Source: Drosophila pseudoobscura (Eukaryota; Arthropoda; Insecta; Diptera; Drosophilidae). Taken from it: DNA of 64,000 nucleotides. Position 1 is the stretch's first letter; each line of letters opens with the position of its first letter. This document shows positions 1 through 12,428 of this stretch, one piece after another. A program made the translations under genes and the position numbers. The stretch lies in NCBI RefSeq assembly GCF_009870125.1, contig NC_046683.1, positions 6,696,001-6,760,000 of the forward strand, given 5' to 3'. The notes below the pieces were generated by a model that worked only from the letters and a program-made list of their open reading frames with translations, was not told the origin of the DNA and ran no database searches.

Positions 1-2007
1 AGTCAACCACCGCTCGGTGGCATGGTGGCAAGGTGGCATGGGGGCTCTGTGGGGTCCGGCTGTACTTGTCACTGCAGGTGGAGAGGAGAATAAGACATGG
101 GCATGGGAGTCGAATGGAAGCCCAAAGGCAGACACAGACCGACCTCTGCCAAGAGATTCTTCTCACATTCTCAGTGCTCCGCTCGGCTCTGGCCTAGCCA
201 TTATTTTTTCTCTTTTTTGTTCAAGAATTACTGATTATTAATTCATTTTGAACCGGTGAGGCATTCATATTTCTGCAGGAAAGAGTGGGTCGTCCTTCGA
301 CACGCACAGGGGGCTGGGATGCAGGACCGAGCCCCATCATCCCTTTGGTCCTTCACGTTGTCTGTCAATGTTTTGCTTTCATTTTACGTTTCTTTTTTTG
401 TAATTTTTCCATTTTTTGTCATTCTTTGACTGTCATATATTTGAACAGCTTGCTGGCTTGATGGCTCGCCGGCTTGCTGTCCTGCTTGCCAGGACCCGCC
501 TGGCGCTGCATTCATTGTTAAATCATTGAGTTTTTACTGCAGTTTGGCGAACGGGATTCGACGCTGCCAACCATATCAACCTCAATTTCAGCTTTCTGTT
601 GTGCTCTTCAAGCACTCTGCTTCTGATGCTGCTGCTGCTACTGCTGCTGCTGCTGCTGGTCCCGTCCCGGACTGTCCGTGTAAATAAAGTCAGCGCGGTA
701 AGAAAACAAAATGTGAACTGTGACTGGGCCTGCACCTGCACCAGCAGCAGCACCTGGACACCGACACAGACTCGCACACGAGGTAAAGGTAGAGTAGAGA
801 ACATCTGCTCTAAAATGCAAGCAGTGTCCTGGTCCTGGACCTGGTGCTGGTGCTGGTCTGGCCTGGGCTTTGGCTTGGGCCTGGCTTGTTAGTCTGATTG
901 GGTGGCTGATTGGTTGGAACTGCTCTCACTGAATCTCGGCTGAGCAGCGACGTTGGCGTCATCGTCATCGTTGTCGTCGTTGTCGTTGTCGTTGTCGCCA
1001 GTGACAGTTGTCCCGAGAACCAGGACCGGTTCCAACAATGAAGCGGAAACAATGTTTACAATTTTCTTTCTTTTTTATACCGCTTCCAACAGACAGAATA
1101 CTCGTACATTTTTTTCTCTCTGTGCTGGTATTTTCTCTTCTTCTCGGTTCATATTTTGTGTTTGCCTTGTTATGCTTTGTGTGTTGTATACATATTGTAC
1201 CTCCTGTACCTATACTGCGGGCCGGGCATCTGCCATGTTTGACTGTATTTAGCCAGCGGTCATAAAGTTAATTTGTACAAATGTTGCAAATAATTCAAAC
1301 AGTTTGCTTTCCCTTCTCGGTCTCCCTGTCGCTCTTTCTCTATGTGTTTCTCTTTTGCTAGCTATATATGTATTTTATATTGCCATGACCCAACACTTGA
1401 AGAGATTTTCGACTAGCTTGGGGTAACACTGGCAGCCATACTAATATGGTTTTAAGGGATACGCATACACTGATCAAATCAAATACGACATGGCCACACT
1501 GTTCGAGTCTCCTCCAATTCAATCTGCCATTCTTTGTCCTCCTTGAGCACTCTCTGTCTCTGGGAGAGCGCCTTCCCAAATTCCCAATGGCCAGCGATCA
1601 TTGTTGTCATCTGCTATCTGCCTTTTGCCGCAATGACACTCGTCCTGATACCCGGGACATCGGGCCAACCAAACAGCCATTAGCAGGTGCCACATAAAAT
1701 TTCTAATTAACCAAAAAGCCTATTAGCAACGACACAACGAACACTATTTTATTATTAGCCAAAAGCAGATGCAGCCGCAGCCGCCAGTACAATACGAGCC
1801 ACAAATGGCAGACAGCAGAGCACAGCAGAGAGCAAAAAAGTACCCGAGAACATTCAACACCTTTTAAGGTGGGTCCTAAATGAAAGCGTCGTTCTTGGCT
1901 GCCTTCCAGCTCCACCTCCTTCCGCCACTTCCGAAGCGGGAAAACATAATTTTACTTATTACAATTTTATATACTTATGGAGGATGCGATGCCATGCGAT
2001 ACATATA

Positions 2008-2034
2008 CGATGCGATGCGATGCGATGCGATGCC
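2008..2034. repeat. GATGC pentanucleotide microsatellite
   Basis: About five uninterrupted copies of the 5-bp unit GATGC, with further imperfect copies just upstream from 1982. It is a simple repeat in non-coding DNA. Confidence 0.85.
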
Positions 2035-3028
2035 GTCCCGCAGCAAAACATATTCCCAAAAATTACCAATTTTGTTGCTTACGATTATTACCTTGGCAAT
2101 GGGGCTGCTGGCTGCCACGTTCCACGTTCCACTTGCCGTGTTAGGCCCGGCTTTGCGGCACTCTGGAGATGACTTAACACGTAGCACATCATTAAAAATT
2201 TTGTGCCATTAATGCATAACACACACACACACAAACTGAGGGAGGAGTGGGTTACTACACGTAGCATGATCAAATTGCCAATATGTCACACACACACACA
2301 CACACCCCCGCATCTACCCGCTCGGAGACGCCACAGCCAGTGGAAGGAAGGGTTGGACGAGAGATGGAAACTAATACGAGTAAGTACGAGGAACCAGGCA
2401 GCACCATCATCTTATTTACGTCTTTTTAACACCTTTTTGCAGCCACCCGTTGCCCCACCCGTCCGCTGTGGCAGGGACTGTATCCCGTTGAACAATTAAC
2501 AAAAGGTAATGTAAAATTATAATTATCACACAAAAGCACATTTGTTAATTTAAGCTAAAACAAACACGGCCAGGCCAGAAGGAGAAAGAGAAGGAGAGAG
2601 AGGCCGACGACGAGGACGAGGACGAGGCAGAGACCTGGGAAATGGAGGAGGATGGCCTCGTTTCGGTACATCTTCCAAGACATTGTCAACGTTGTGCCGT
2701 CTATGGGTCTGTGGGTGGTTCGAGTGGTTCGGGTGGCTTTGTTGGGTGGTGGTGGAACGACCGATGCGTAACAATGAAAAGTCCCCAATGTAATAAATAT
2801 AAAAACAGCCGAAAAATATGCTATAAAATTATTTGCCATCCAAGATGCCAGCGCCGCAAAGACCCAACGAGAGAGAGAAACTTCATTTTCCTGGGCCAAA
2901 GCCGCAGCGGAAAAACCCATTGATACTCTCTATCTCCCTCTCCATGTTTCTCATCTGGTTTGGCTGTCGTTGATTTTTGGTCCTTTTTTTGCGGCCCATA
3001 AATTTAATGGCTCTCCCTAACGCCCCCC

Positions 3029-3051
3029 ACACACACACACACACACACACG
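3029..3051. repeat. CA dinucleotide microsatellite
   Basis: Eleven or so perfect CA units follow a short C run. Similar but separate CA runs lie at 2287-2305, 4704-4725 and 4904-4918. Confidence 0.85.
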
Positions 3052-4943
3052 CAGACACAAACATGCGCGAGCTCTGAAACCCTTTTTCGGCAACATCCTA
3101 CGCGTACGAGTATTTGTGTTTGAGCTTCAGCTCATTAATGCTTGGGCTTGATAATGTATTATCATTTCTGGTGCGTCGCTTTTAGCAGTGGGGGGAATTT
3201 TAGTGTGCCAGGGATAGTACTCTCATCAGTCTATACCGTCTTTGGAATGGTTCGAAATCGATGGGTTACACTTACCGATTATCGTATATCGATCACTATA
3301 ATCTGGTGGCTGGAACACCTAGAGTTTTCACAAAACCAACTGGATCTTTTGGCAATATTGTCTGCCTTTAACTGCATTGCAGATGTTTTTTAATCGATCC
3401 AAGTCGATCCAGTCCAAGAGTTTTCTGCATATGATATCTATTTGTTTTGTAGTTAAGAAATCGGATCGTGTTATATGTATGGACTTATGGACTCTTAAGG
3501 GGCTAAGCTGTTGCCTACTTTAAGGGACTGGCGGTATGGTATTCCTCAGTCGAGCAGGGATCCTTATAATCGTAATTCCTATTCAGTCAGGCCTCACACA
3601 CACAAACACATGCATACATACATACACGAAGTGAGTGTTAATAATTTTTTTGCAGGTTTTTTCCCCGTTTATTTTGACTGTGGCCCTTAATTTATGGTCT
3701 GCTACATTGTAGCAAACACATTGGCATTTTAATGGACCTTTATGGGGCGATAGAGGAAGGTAGTTGGGGGCATGGGCAGGCGCCCGGAGATGGCATGAGT
3801 GTTGGAGAGGGGAGCAGCAGTTAGACGGGTTTGTGTAGATGCAAAAACACATTAAAATTATTGAAGCCGACAAAGGGCCATTAATTCGTTGCGCTTAGCT
3901 CGCAATAGCGGAGCACATAATTGTTTATTAATGAAGTTTAAGTATTTTTATTGGCACATTTGCGTAGACTCCTGAGGAGGAGCGCAGAAGGAAGAGAATA
4001 GAATGAAGTAAGATCTAGGGATTGAGGCAGAAGTTGGGGAGCTAAAGAAGAGTTAAATATATACATACATATGTATGTGATTGTTCACTTCTTTCAGATT
4101 CTATTGGGTTTGTCTTGGTGCAAATCTTGGTATAGAAAATCTATACGAAATAACTTTTAAAATGCAATAAAAAATAGAAAATAACATAGCTGGGAAATCA
4201 TTAACATATATGTATGTTCAACATACAAATATGCCTTCAAATAAATCAATTTCAATAAAAAAAAATCTTTTTAAAGTAATGATAGCCTTTTTTTAGTCTA
4301 AAGACACAGTCTATATATATGTACATACAGGTGAATCCCTCAATGATCGTTCCTTAAAATGTATACCAAGATAGTCAACAAATCTATATATTTTGGTGAA
4401 TTCTATATATTTTTTTATTTGTGGGAGGAAAGGGAAAACTGTTCCCGACTAGTCGGAACTTCGAATAAAGCATTTTGGAACTATTTTGTATTTATTGTTC
4501 AAGTCATTTTCTGTGGATAGGACAAGTTTAAATCGATATTTCCAAGCTATTTGAAATTAGAGGTTCCAATGGCTCCCATTGATATTTACTGCCTCTAAGA
4601 GATCACCAAGATGGGGCCCAAATATGACGAAACCTAAAATATAACCCTTACACACGCACACAGATGCTGACCGTCGACACTCCTACCACCTCTTCTACCC
4701 ATGCACACACACACACACACACACAGACACGCTAACGTACACGCACGCATTTACTCCACCACGTGGCCCCACACACGCATCAAAGGGTTGGTCGTTGAGT
4801 GCAGTGCTCGGTTTAACCCCCACATGGAGACGCAGGCGCGAGCTCCTCCGCATCGAAAGCTATTGAATACGCATCAGATATCAATAGCTGCCCCCAACCC
4901 CCCCACACACACACACACATACATATATATAAAAGAAGAGGGT

Positions 4944-4969
4944 GAGAGAGACAGAGAGAGAGAGAGAGA
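4944..4969. repeat. GA dinucleotide tract
   Basis: A nearly pure GA run directly downstream of a CA and AT run. In Drosophila GA runs are binding substrates for GAGA factor and CLAMP, so this could be regulatory, but nothing else here supports a promoter. Confidence 0.7.
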
Positions 4970-6178
4970 CAAAAGCAATGAGGTCCCTTTCTGGCTTCGA
5001 TTTCGGGGCCACAAGTCCGAAGACAACCAATCGTGCGACAGCTGCAGGCAGCTGATTGGACGCATTTCCCTTCTGGCCAAACACCACACCAAAAAAAAAT
5101 AAAAAAAAATAAACGAAAACGAAAACTGAAAAGAAAATGTAATGGAATACCCAAAGACAGAAAAAGATGGAGCATAAAAAAATGGTCAGTCAGAATGGGT
5201 CTGGTTGGGGATGGAGAGGCGGATGGGCATGGGGGAGATTGGGTTTGAGCGTTTGAAGAAACAGCATGGAGAAATGTGAAAAATTACATAATATGCGCTG
5301 AAAAATGTGCGTACATTTTTTCTATTCAAAGCTGACCAAGCTCCACTTCTCCCGCCCCTCTCCACACTCCGCTTGTACACTATACTTATATGTACCCGCA
5401 TATACTCGTACTCGTATATCTATATATATACTCGTACATATGTATGTATGTATATTTCTTGTTGTATGCAAAACTTTTGCGTTTTACAATTCATTGCATA
5501 TTCAATTTGCTCGTTTGGGTTTGAGTTTTTTTGGGTTCTCGGTTCTATGTTCTGTGTTCTCCGGATCCTGGGTTTTGGGTCCGGAACGGGGATGATGGCA
5601 GATGAACGAACATCAGCATCAACGAGACGACGCCACAAGGGCGTCCAAAGCAAACAGCAAAGGTCCAAAGCATATTAATAAGGATTTCATTAGTTTTATA
5701 TGCTTCAGTCTACAATCTGTTTATTTTTTTTTTTTTTTTTTTTGAACAGAGACAGAGACACAAACACCAACACATGCCCACTAATGGGTCGATACTCCTG
5801 TTTCCTTTTTTTATTTATTCTCCAAAGGGGCAGCAGCGGATGGTCTCGGGCTCTCCCTAATAAATGGCTAAACGTTTGGACAAATGTCTGTTATTTTATA
5901 TTATCGTTGTTGTTTGATATGAAAAGTTACCCGGGAGCGTTGGCGGGTCTACTGGGAGACTTCACCGAACTTCGCCGGCCATTCCAGAGGTCAGTTGGGT
6001 AATCTCCATACCGAGCAGGCAGGGGCTGATGATCATCTACCAGCGCTGCCTCCCTTTTCTCGTTATCTATGGGAACTCAGAAATTGTGCAGACCAATACC
6101 ACTCAAGTGGGGAAGTACTGTGAGCTCTAAGCGACTTTACAGCACATTTATTTGAATTGGGTACTATTTATGTATATG

Positions 6179-6217
6179 TTTGGCAACACAGTTTGCCAAC
6201 ACTGTTTGGCAACACTG
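6179..6217. repeat. Three tandem 13-bp repeats
   Basis: Three head-to-tail 13-mers (TTTGGCAACACAG, TTTGCCAACACTG, TTTGGCAACACTG) differ from each other at one or two positions. The core TTTGGCAA is partly palindromic. No coding context. Confidence 0.8.
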
Positions 6218-9200
6218 CTATTAAGTCAACACTGAAATGTTTATCTTCAGCCTATTACTGAACTGGTATCCAATGGAGCTTCAAACAATGTTACCTGGTC
6301 CACCAATGGTACAGTCAAATGGTACGTCAACCCCTGCTACATCCTCCACCCCCCCTACTATTACCATTCCCCATCCACTTCCCATTCGGTTGCGAATACG
6401 AGCTGGAGGCTCATTTGTGTGCGAAGGCTTTTTGTCTCTATTAAATTAATCGACGGCCATTTTTCCAACTTAACAAACGCAGAAATAAAAAGTATAAGCG
6501 ATAAAACATTTGCTGGCCACTGACACCCGCACGACACCCCTCTTCATCCCACCCCACCCACTGGCCTATTCCACTTTTCATTCCTTCCGTCCGTTGTGGC
6601 TGTTACTGTTGCTGTTGCCGTTCCTGTTTCACTTTTCACTTTTAAGTAGCACTATTTTTTAAGGATTCTGTTTTGGGCGAAGGCTGCCTCCGTCAGTCGG
6701 TCCGTCAGTCAGTCGGTCTGGCAGTCAGTCAGTGGGTCCCCGCCCGGCATCTAAAACAATTCCCAGTTTTTTGTGCATTTTTTCATGCTTATCAAAAAAA
6801 AAACAAAAACGCACACGAGGAGGGTTGCCTGGTTGGTTGGGAAATGGATATTTCCTTCACTTTTTTTTTCACCCCCACCCTTACCATTCTACGGGTTGCG
6901 GTTGTCCCCCCGGTGCCCCGGTGCCCTGATCCCTGTGACATTTATGTTTCATTTGGCATTTTTGATGCGTTTTCCTTTTAATTTTTTCCCCCCGCTTTGT
7001 AAATTCTCTCAAGCGACAGCGGTAGCGCATTTAGTGTGACATCTCAATCAATCAGCGGCCTTCGGCCTGGGCGATTTGATTAAACAGATTTATGGTTCGT
7101 ACGAGTATTGGGGTACGGTGCGGTACGTCACGAATGAGCAGGGTAGCAGGATGTTCGCTGGGATCCTCTCAACGGCCTTTTTTTTCCTTTCTCTCGCTAT
7201 CTTTTCGTAAGAGCTATCCGAAAATAGATGAATCGATTGAAAGTCTTTGGTATCCAAGTATTTGACTTTCGGGAAAGATGTTTGTAGTTCCGTGAAATGT
7301 TTCTTCAAATCAGTGAAATCGTGAGAGAACGAGGCGGCACCCGACATTAATAAACACATCAACACAAAGAGCCAAAGTTTTACAAGCTCCCGGCAGAGCC
7401 TCCTGCCCCAACTCCAAGCCCCTTACGAAAGTCTTCCCCAATCTCATCCGAGTGTATGCGAGTATGTACATATGATGGCTGGCGCCTTTGTTGTGTGCCA
7501 CTGACGTCTTCAGCAGCGGAAGTCAAAAAGAAAGAAAAAAGTACTTTTAATTGCCTCAGATAAGAATTACACATAACTTGCTCCCATCCCAAGGTCCCCG
7601 TAGCCTCCTGCCTCCAGTTTCGGGGAGGCGGCAATTTTACAATTCAGCGCACATTTTGATGAGCTTCATAATTTTTTGCTGCTCATTGATGTTCTCACTC
7701 ATACCACCACATTGAATGGCATAATGTTGGGATGCCCTTCTTTGAGTAGAGCCTAGATGATCGAAACAAAGGGAGGATCCCAGGACGAAGGCACAGAAAA
7801 CAAGTCTACATATATAGAGTCGAAGAGAGAAGGAATGAAGGAAGAACAATAAATCGAAGGGCAAGAAAGAGAATTCTACAGATCGGAGAGTAAGGAACAT
7901 TTCATCGAGTTAAAAGTTATATTTAAATGATAGAAGGATTCATTCAAGGGTGTATTTGGAAAATGATGAACGCGAAATAAATGGACCATTAACGAATGAT
8001 TATAGATGACTGCAGAAATCCTAAAAGAATCCTTTCTATGAGAATCAAGAGAAAAGCAATCAAATAACAAATTAAATAGAGTTCCTTTGCACAAGTTTAG
8101 GGTATTCCCGTGCCCATAGACTCCCAAGAAGTGCGTTCTTTACCCCGTCACATTTCACGCACTTGATGCCCTTTCGCTGGCGCTCTTTCCATTCATTTCA
8201 CATATATGTCACACAATTATCAGAGCTGTATCTATGCATCAGTGCCTGCCGCCTGACTGCCACACAGCCTACACGGCGGAGACGTTTTGTTTGCACGAAT
8301 TACATGCATTTTACGCAACATAAACGAGATTAGTGCTCCGCTCACATTTTAGCCGAACTTCTGCCGGTTCTGACACAAACCCCAACCCTAGACCATGCCC
8401 CATCCACCGTCAGCCCCACACCTAGACAGGGGAATCTTGGCTAAGATACGAGTCAACTCTTTGGACCTAGAGAGAAAGGAATACAACACAAAATAAGTAT
8501 TAAAAGGTGAATTCAAAGGCGAAGCTATAGATACCCTTGAAGATCCATCGGACTATGAATGCCGACTTGAAAGAGACAAAATATCTTTCGATATCATTTT
8601 CTGAATTAAGCAGAGGACCATTCAGAATACAATTTCATTATAGTAAGTTATCTCGAATAAAAGTTTCCAATTCCAATTGCATTTCTCTAAGAGTGTTCCT
8701 GTGACATCTTCAAGTCCGATCTACCTTGACAGAACCTTTAGAATATTAAAGAGGATACCCTTCTGAAATGTATTTCAAAGGTCTGCTCAAAATCCCCATA
8801 CCCCTTTAAAGAGTACACCCGTAAAAAGAAGCCGGGAGGTGGGACAGCGCCAATTGCTTTTGTTTTTTACTTGCCTTGAACTTTTTCCACCCCACTCCCT
8901 TGCACATACAACCCTTCCTTCCATTCCCCTAACCGTGTGATGTGTAATTGTTGTGGGAGGCAGAGCAGTGCAGGGGACACGAGGCAGGGGGCAGGGCAAG
9001 GTTATGGGAGTACCCATGTGCATGTGTGTGTGTGTGAGCGAGAGTTTGCATTGTTAACAAGCACAGAAATTATTCTCATCTTTCTGTTAGACACAAGAAT
9101 TTCTATAGACAATGTCGACGTTTTTTCAAGTGTCCTACGCTCCTAAGCTCCGTGTATTCCTCCAAATTTACACACATATCGGAGCACATATGTATGTAAT

Positions 9201-11730
9201 CGTATGTATGCATTCTTATATCTATATTTTTATGACTTTTGTTGATCTTCTGGAGCGAGTGCTGGAAAGGGTGTGAGACGGTTGTGCGAATGTTTCGCTT
9301 GTTTATGTTCAACAATCTCTATCAGAAGTTCTATAAACAGATGCATCTTATTGTTCCGACTGTGAAAAGTTGTCGGCAGACCTCTGAGAGTTGGAGAAAA
9401 TCTTCCTCCTTCCTGGCCATCAAATATATTTCTTCTTCTTTTTGCGCTTAAGTGCAATAGGGCATATTTTTATGGAACAGGCTACTCGTCCTTCGTGAAG
9501 AGTTACATATGTATATGCCATTCCAATGGTGAGAGGACTAAGGATATTTTTGTGATAGTTTTGATATACTGAGGAGTTTGTTGATTTCCGCCATTACATA
9601 GCAATAAACTTTTCAAACTAAAACTTGATTTCTCATACCTTTGACCGGAACAAGCAATTTGCGAAAATTTCTTTTGCAAATCTTAAAAATCTAATGGCTT
9701 TCACATGCTTATAGCCACGCCAGAGTTTCGTGACGAGGATGGAGGAGGACAACAGCTGGAGCCCAGGGTGAAGCCAAGGGCAAGTGGAAAATCTCGAATC
9801 AAAATGACATTAAAGAGCTGTACCGCTTGACTATAACGATAGAGTGGAAGTAAATATTGTCATTACTCAAGCTTAAAATTAAAATTACCCACCTGAATGG
9901 TTCCACAGCGGGGCTGATGGGTGCGGGGATAATGGGGCACCACCGGAGAGGAGTTTGCGAAATGATAAACTACATAAACGGCTGAGAGCTGAGGGCAACA
10001 CAGCAACAGACTAACGAAAATTTCAAATGCAAAACTTTATTTTTTCCTCCTTCTGCTTTCGGTTTTTTGCACAAGTGCTTCCCCCACCCTCAACCATTTT
10101 CCAGCCCCCTTCCCCACACTCGGACCTCCAGTCAAAGTGCCGCAACAGCAAAGAGCAAAGTAATTTTCATAACGACAACAGCAAAGTCGCCGAACTTGGC
10201 AAAAGGTGCGCCACGCCACCCAGAAAGCCTGATGAGCTGCAACCCATAGCCGCCCCTCCACCACCTCCACCACCTGCACCACCCCCGTCACCCACTGAAA
10301 GCACCCCCTTCCCCATTGCTTGGAATATGCCACGTTAAGCACATCTGTTTTTTATTGCTTTTAATTTGCCATTAATAAACCATTCCAAGGCGACCGTCGG
10401 TCGCACAAAAATGCTAATTTATATATAGATAGATGTACTCGTTTATATAGTAATAAGTAATACATATTCTGTATTGTATGTATGTAAGTATATATAGGTA
10501 TATTTGAGCAATCCAATTTGAATTTTCCCTCCTGCAGGCATTAACTCTGCCCATTTAGGTTGCGAAGGCTAATGCCTCCATAAGTCAATGAGTTTTTGGC
10601 ATTTTTATGGCTTATGAACAGACACCCAAAAGGGCAGAAGCAAGTGGCAGGTGGCAGCCGTGGGAACAGAACTCCCACTCAAGTTGATAAAAGTTTCCGA
10701 GACCAAAACTTTGGGATAGAAAACTCCACAGTTCTTAATAATCAGGAACCATAATACCCTTCCAATTCCCATTATAATGTTCCAAAGGAATTACTAGAGA
10801 ACTTGGTAGGTACTTTTTTTTTAAACTTATCATTCAATAGAGGTCATAACACATTTAACGAATATTTTTTTAAAAGTCCACCAATCAAAGTAAAACTTCC
10901 ACAGATCTTTTCACTTAAAATACAGCTTTTCCTTTGCTATAAAAGTAAAATAAATCCATTGAAATGCGATGGTTACACTGCCTCGGGCTTCTCACCGAAA
11001 GAAGATTACATCGGAGAAGAAGGAACATCGGCAAATTAGCATAACCTCGACCAAAAATGACCAATGGTTCCACTTTCGAAGATGTCCAGACGTCAGCAGA
11101 CTCCTGAATCTCTGTAAAAACGTATAGGAGTTAAAGGAGTTACTGAGAAGACCGTGAAGTGCCATATGAAGCTTATATGACTCTATGACGAGACCGTGAA
11201 GCTTTACGTTGCCAAGATTGATAGGTGCATCATAGCATCATCATATATAATTTCAACCGGAAAGCAAACGAAAATCAGAAACTTAACATACGCCTCTGCA
11301 AGTATCGGCGGGCACCTCTAACATCGTCTGTTATGTCAACAGCCTGTGGCCAGACTGCTTCCAGTGGCCTGTTAGGCGGAACAGTATGCTGTTAACGCGG
11401 GTTCTGCTGTTAACTGAGGAAGTCGCTTTCTGATTTTTCTGTTCGCCTGGTAATAAAATATCGAAAAATATCGTTTTGGCATCGTGTCGTCACGGAATTT
11501 CCTTTTTCGATGCCGTTGGTGCTTTTAATGTGGGTTTTAATGGAAATGATACTTCATTTTTTTTTAGAACGTATTTGGACCACACATCTGAGGCCAGCAC
11601 CGCCATTATTTTGTAATTCCATTACTGCCGCTAGGGCTGCTAGGAAAGATAGTGTATTCCTATGCATTATTTCACAAATATATTAACGCAATGCCTTTTA
11701 TACTGAAAATCATATAGGGAGGAGTTTTTA

Positions 11731-12147
11731 TGCCCTATACTCAAAATGAGTATTGGGGTATATTAGATTTGTGGTCAAAGTGGATGTGTATAACGTCAAG
11801 AAGGAAGCGTTTCCGACCCCATTAAATATATATATTCTTTATCAGCATCAATAGCCGACTAAGACGACCTCTAACCTAGAAACATGGACAGATAATTGAA
11901 CCAAATAGTATCCCCCACCAAATTCTTCGACCTTGATAGCACGCATTTTTATACCCGATACTCAAATAAGAGCTAGAGCAACCAAATTTGGTACCCAAAC
12001 TCCTGTTAGATCTATCTGTCACAAGTTTATTTCAAAATTTCTCCATTTTGCTTAAGGCATGCTTTCCAGTGGCGTCTTCTGGTGTGAAGATTGTAAACTA
12101 ATCTCAATTACCGGTTACACAAACGTCTCCGCTGTAGTGGGTTGAAG
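11731..12147 (+). mobile_element. INE-1/DINE-1-like (Helentron) fragment, left of barren copy 1
   Basis: The sequence contains the typical INE-1 5' words in order: a TACTCAAAATGAGTATTGGGG-like start, GGTATATTAGATTTGTGG, AAGGAAGCGTTTCCGACCCC, a TTATCAGCATCAATAGCCGA match, and AAGAGCTAGAGCAACCAAAT. A second element start (CATACCCGATACTC type) follows near 11950, so the block looks like two nested or tandem partial copies. Compared with the fragment at 14916 it carries an internal deletion of about 150 bp and keeps a short stretch near 12018-12050 that the other lacks. It has no coding capacity, as expected for this non-autonomous family. Confidence 0.8.
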
Positions 12148-12428
12148 ATATACATATGTATGTAGTTCCATGTAGAACAAACAAAAAAGGTTCAAAAAGG
12201 TACATGTGCTCTCAAAAATATTAATTTATTGTTTATATGTTGCAAATCATAGGACTTGAGAGATAGAACTAAAAATTCATCCGAGAGCACATTGGAAAAG
12301 TGCCCTGCTTCGTTTCGTTTAGTTTTGTGTATGTGTTGTTGCATTAATTTTTTTTTGTATTTAAAATTGTGTGAAGATTGATTACTTCTAGCATTGTATC
12401 AGAATTCAGTTTTTCTAAAAGCTCGTCA
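12148..12428. other. 3' flank of barren copy 1
   Basis: AT-rich downstream region of the minus-strand gene. It aligns with 15469-15736 but with about five substitutions and a 6-bp difference in a T run (12348-12356), so it is diverged, unlike the gene itself. A minus-strand AATAAA at 12230-12225 is a candidate polyadenylation signal about 200 bp past the stop codon. Confidence 0.7.
12225..12230 (-). promoter_or_regulatory. Candidate polyadenylation signal of barren copy 1
   Basis: A perfect AATAAA on the minus strand about 200 bp beyond the stop codon. The same hexamer is preserved at the homologous position of copy 2. Confidence 0.5.

Larger units (their letters stand above)
1..11730. other. 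Intergenic or intronic stretch with no recognised gene
   Basis: No ORF here has a recognisable domain, a plausible splice structure or gene-like composition; those present are short and translate simple repeats. Visible contents are CTG repeats near 620-657, a GTCGTT/GTCATC run near 957-996, GATGC repeats at 2008-2034, several CA runs, a CA plus GA region at 4900-4970, a long T run near 5727-5744, a 13-bp triple repeat at 6179-6217, and palindromic ACATATGT motifs (for example 4067, 5437, 9187). It could be intergenic DNA or a large intron of a gene outside the window; the sequence alone does not decide. Confidence 0.6.

Noticed and set aside
10027..10338. 103-residue proline-rich frame
   Set aside because: The prolines come from a CCACCTCCACCACC run, and the opposite strand is open over the same interval. 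Composition is that of a simple repeat.
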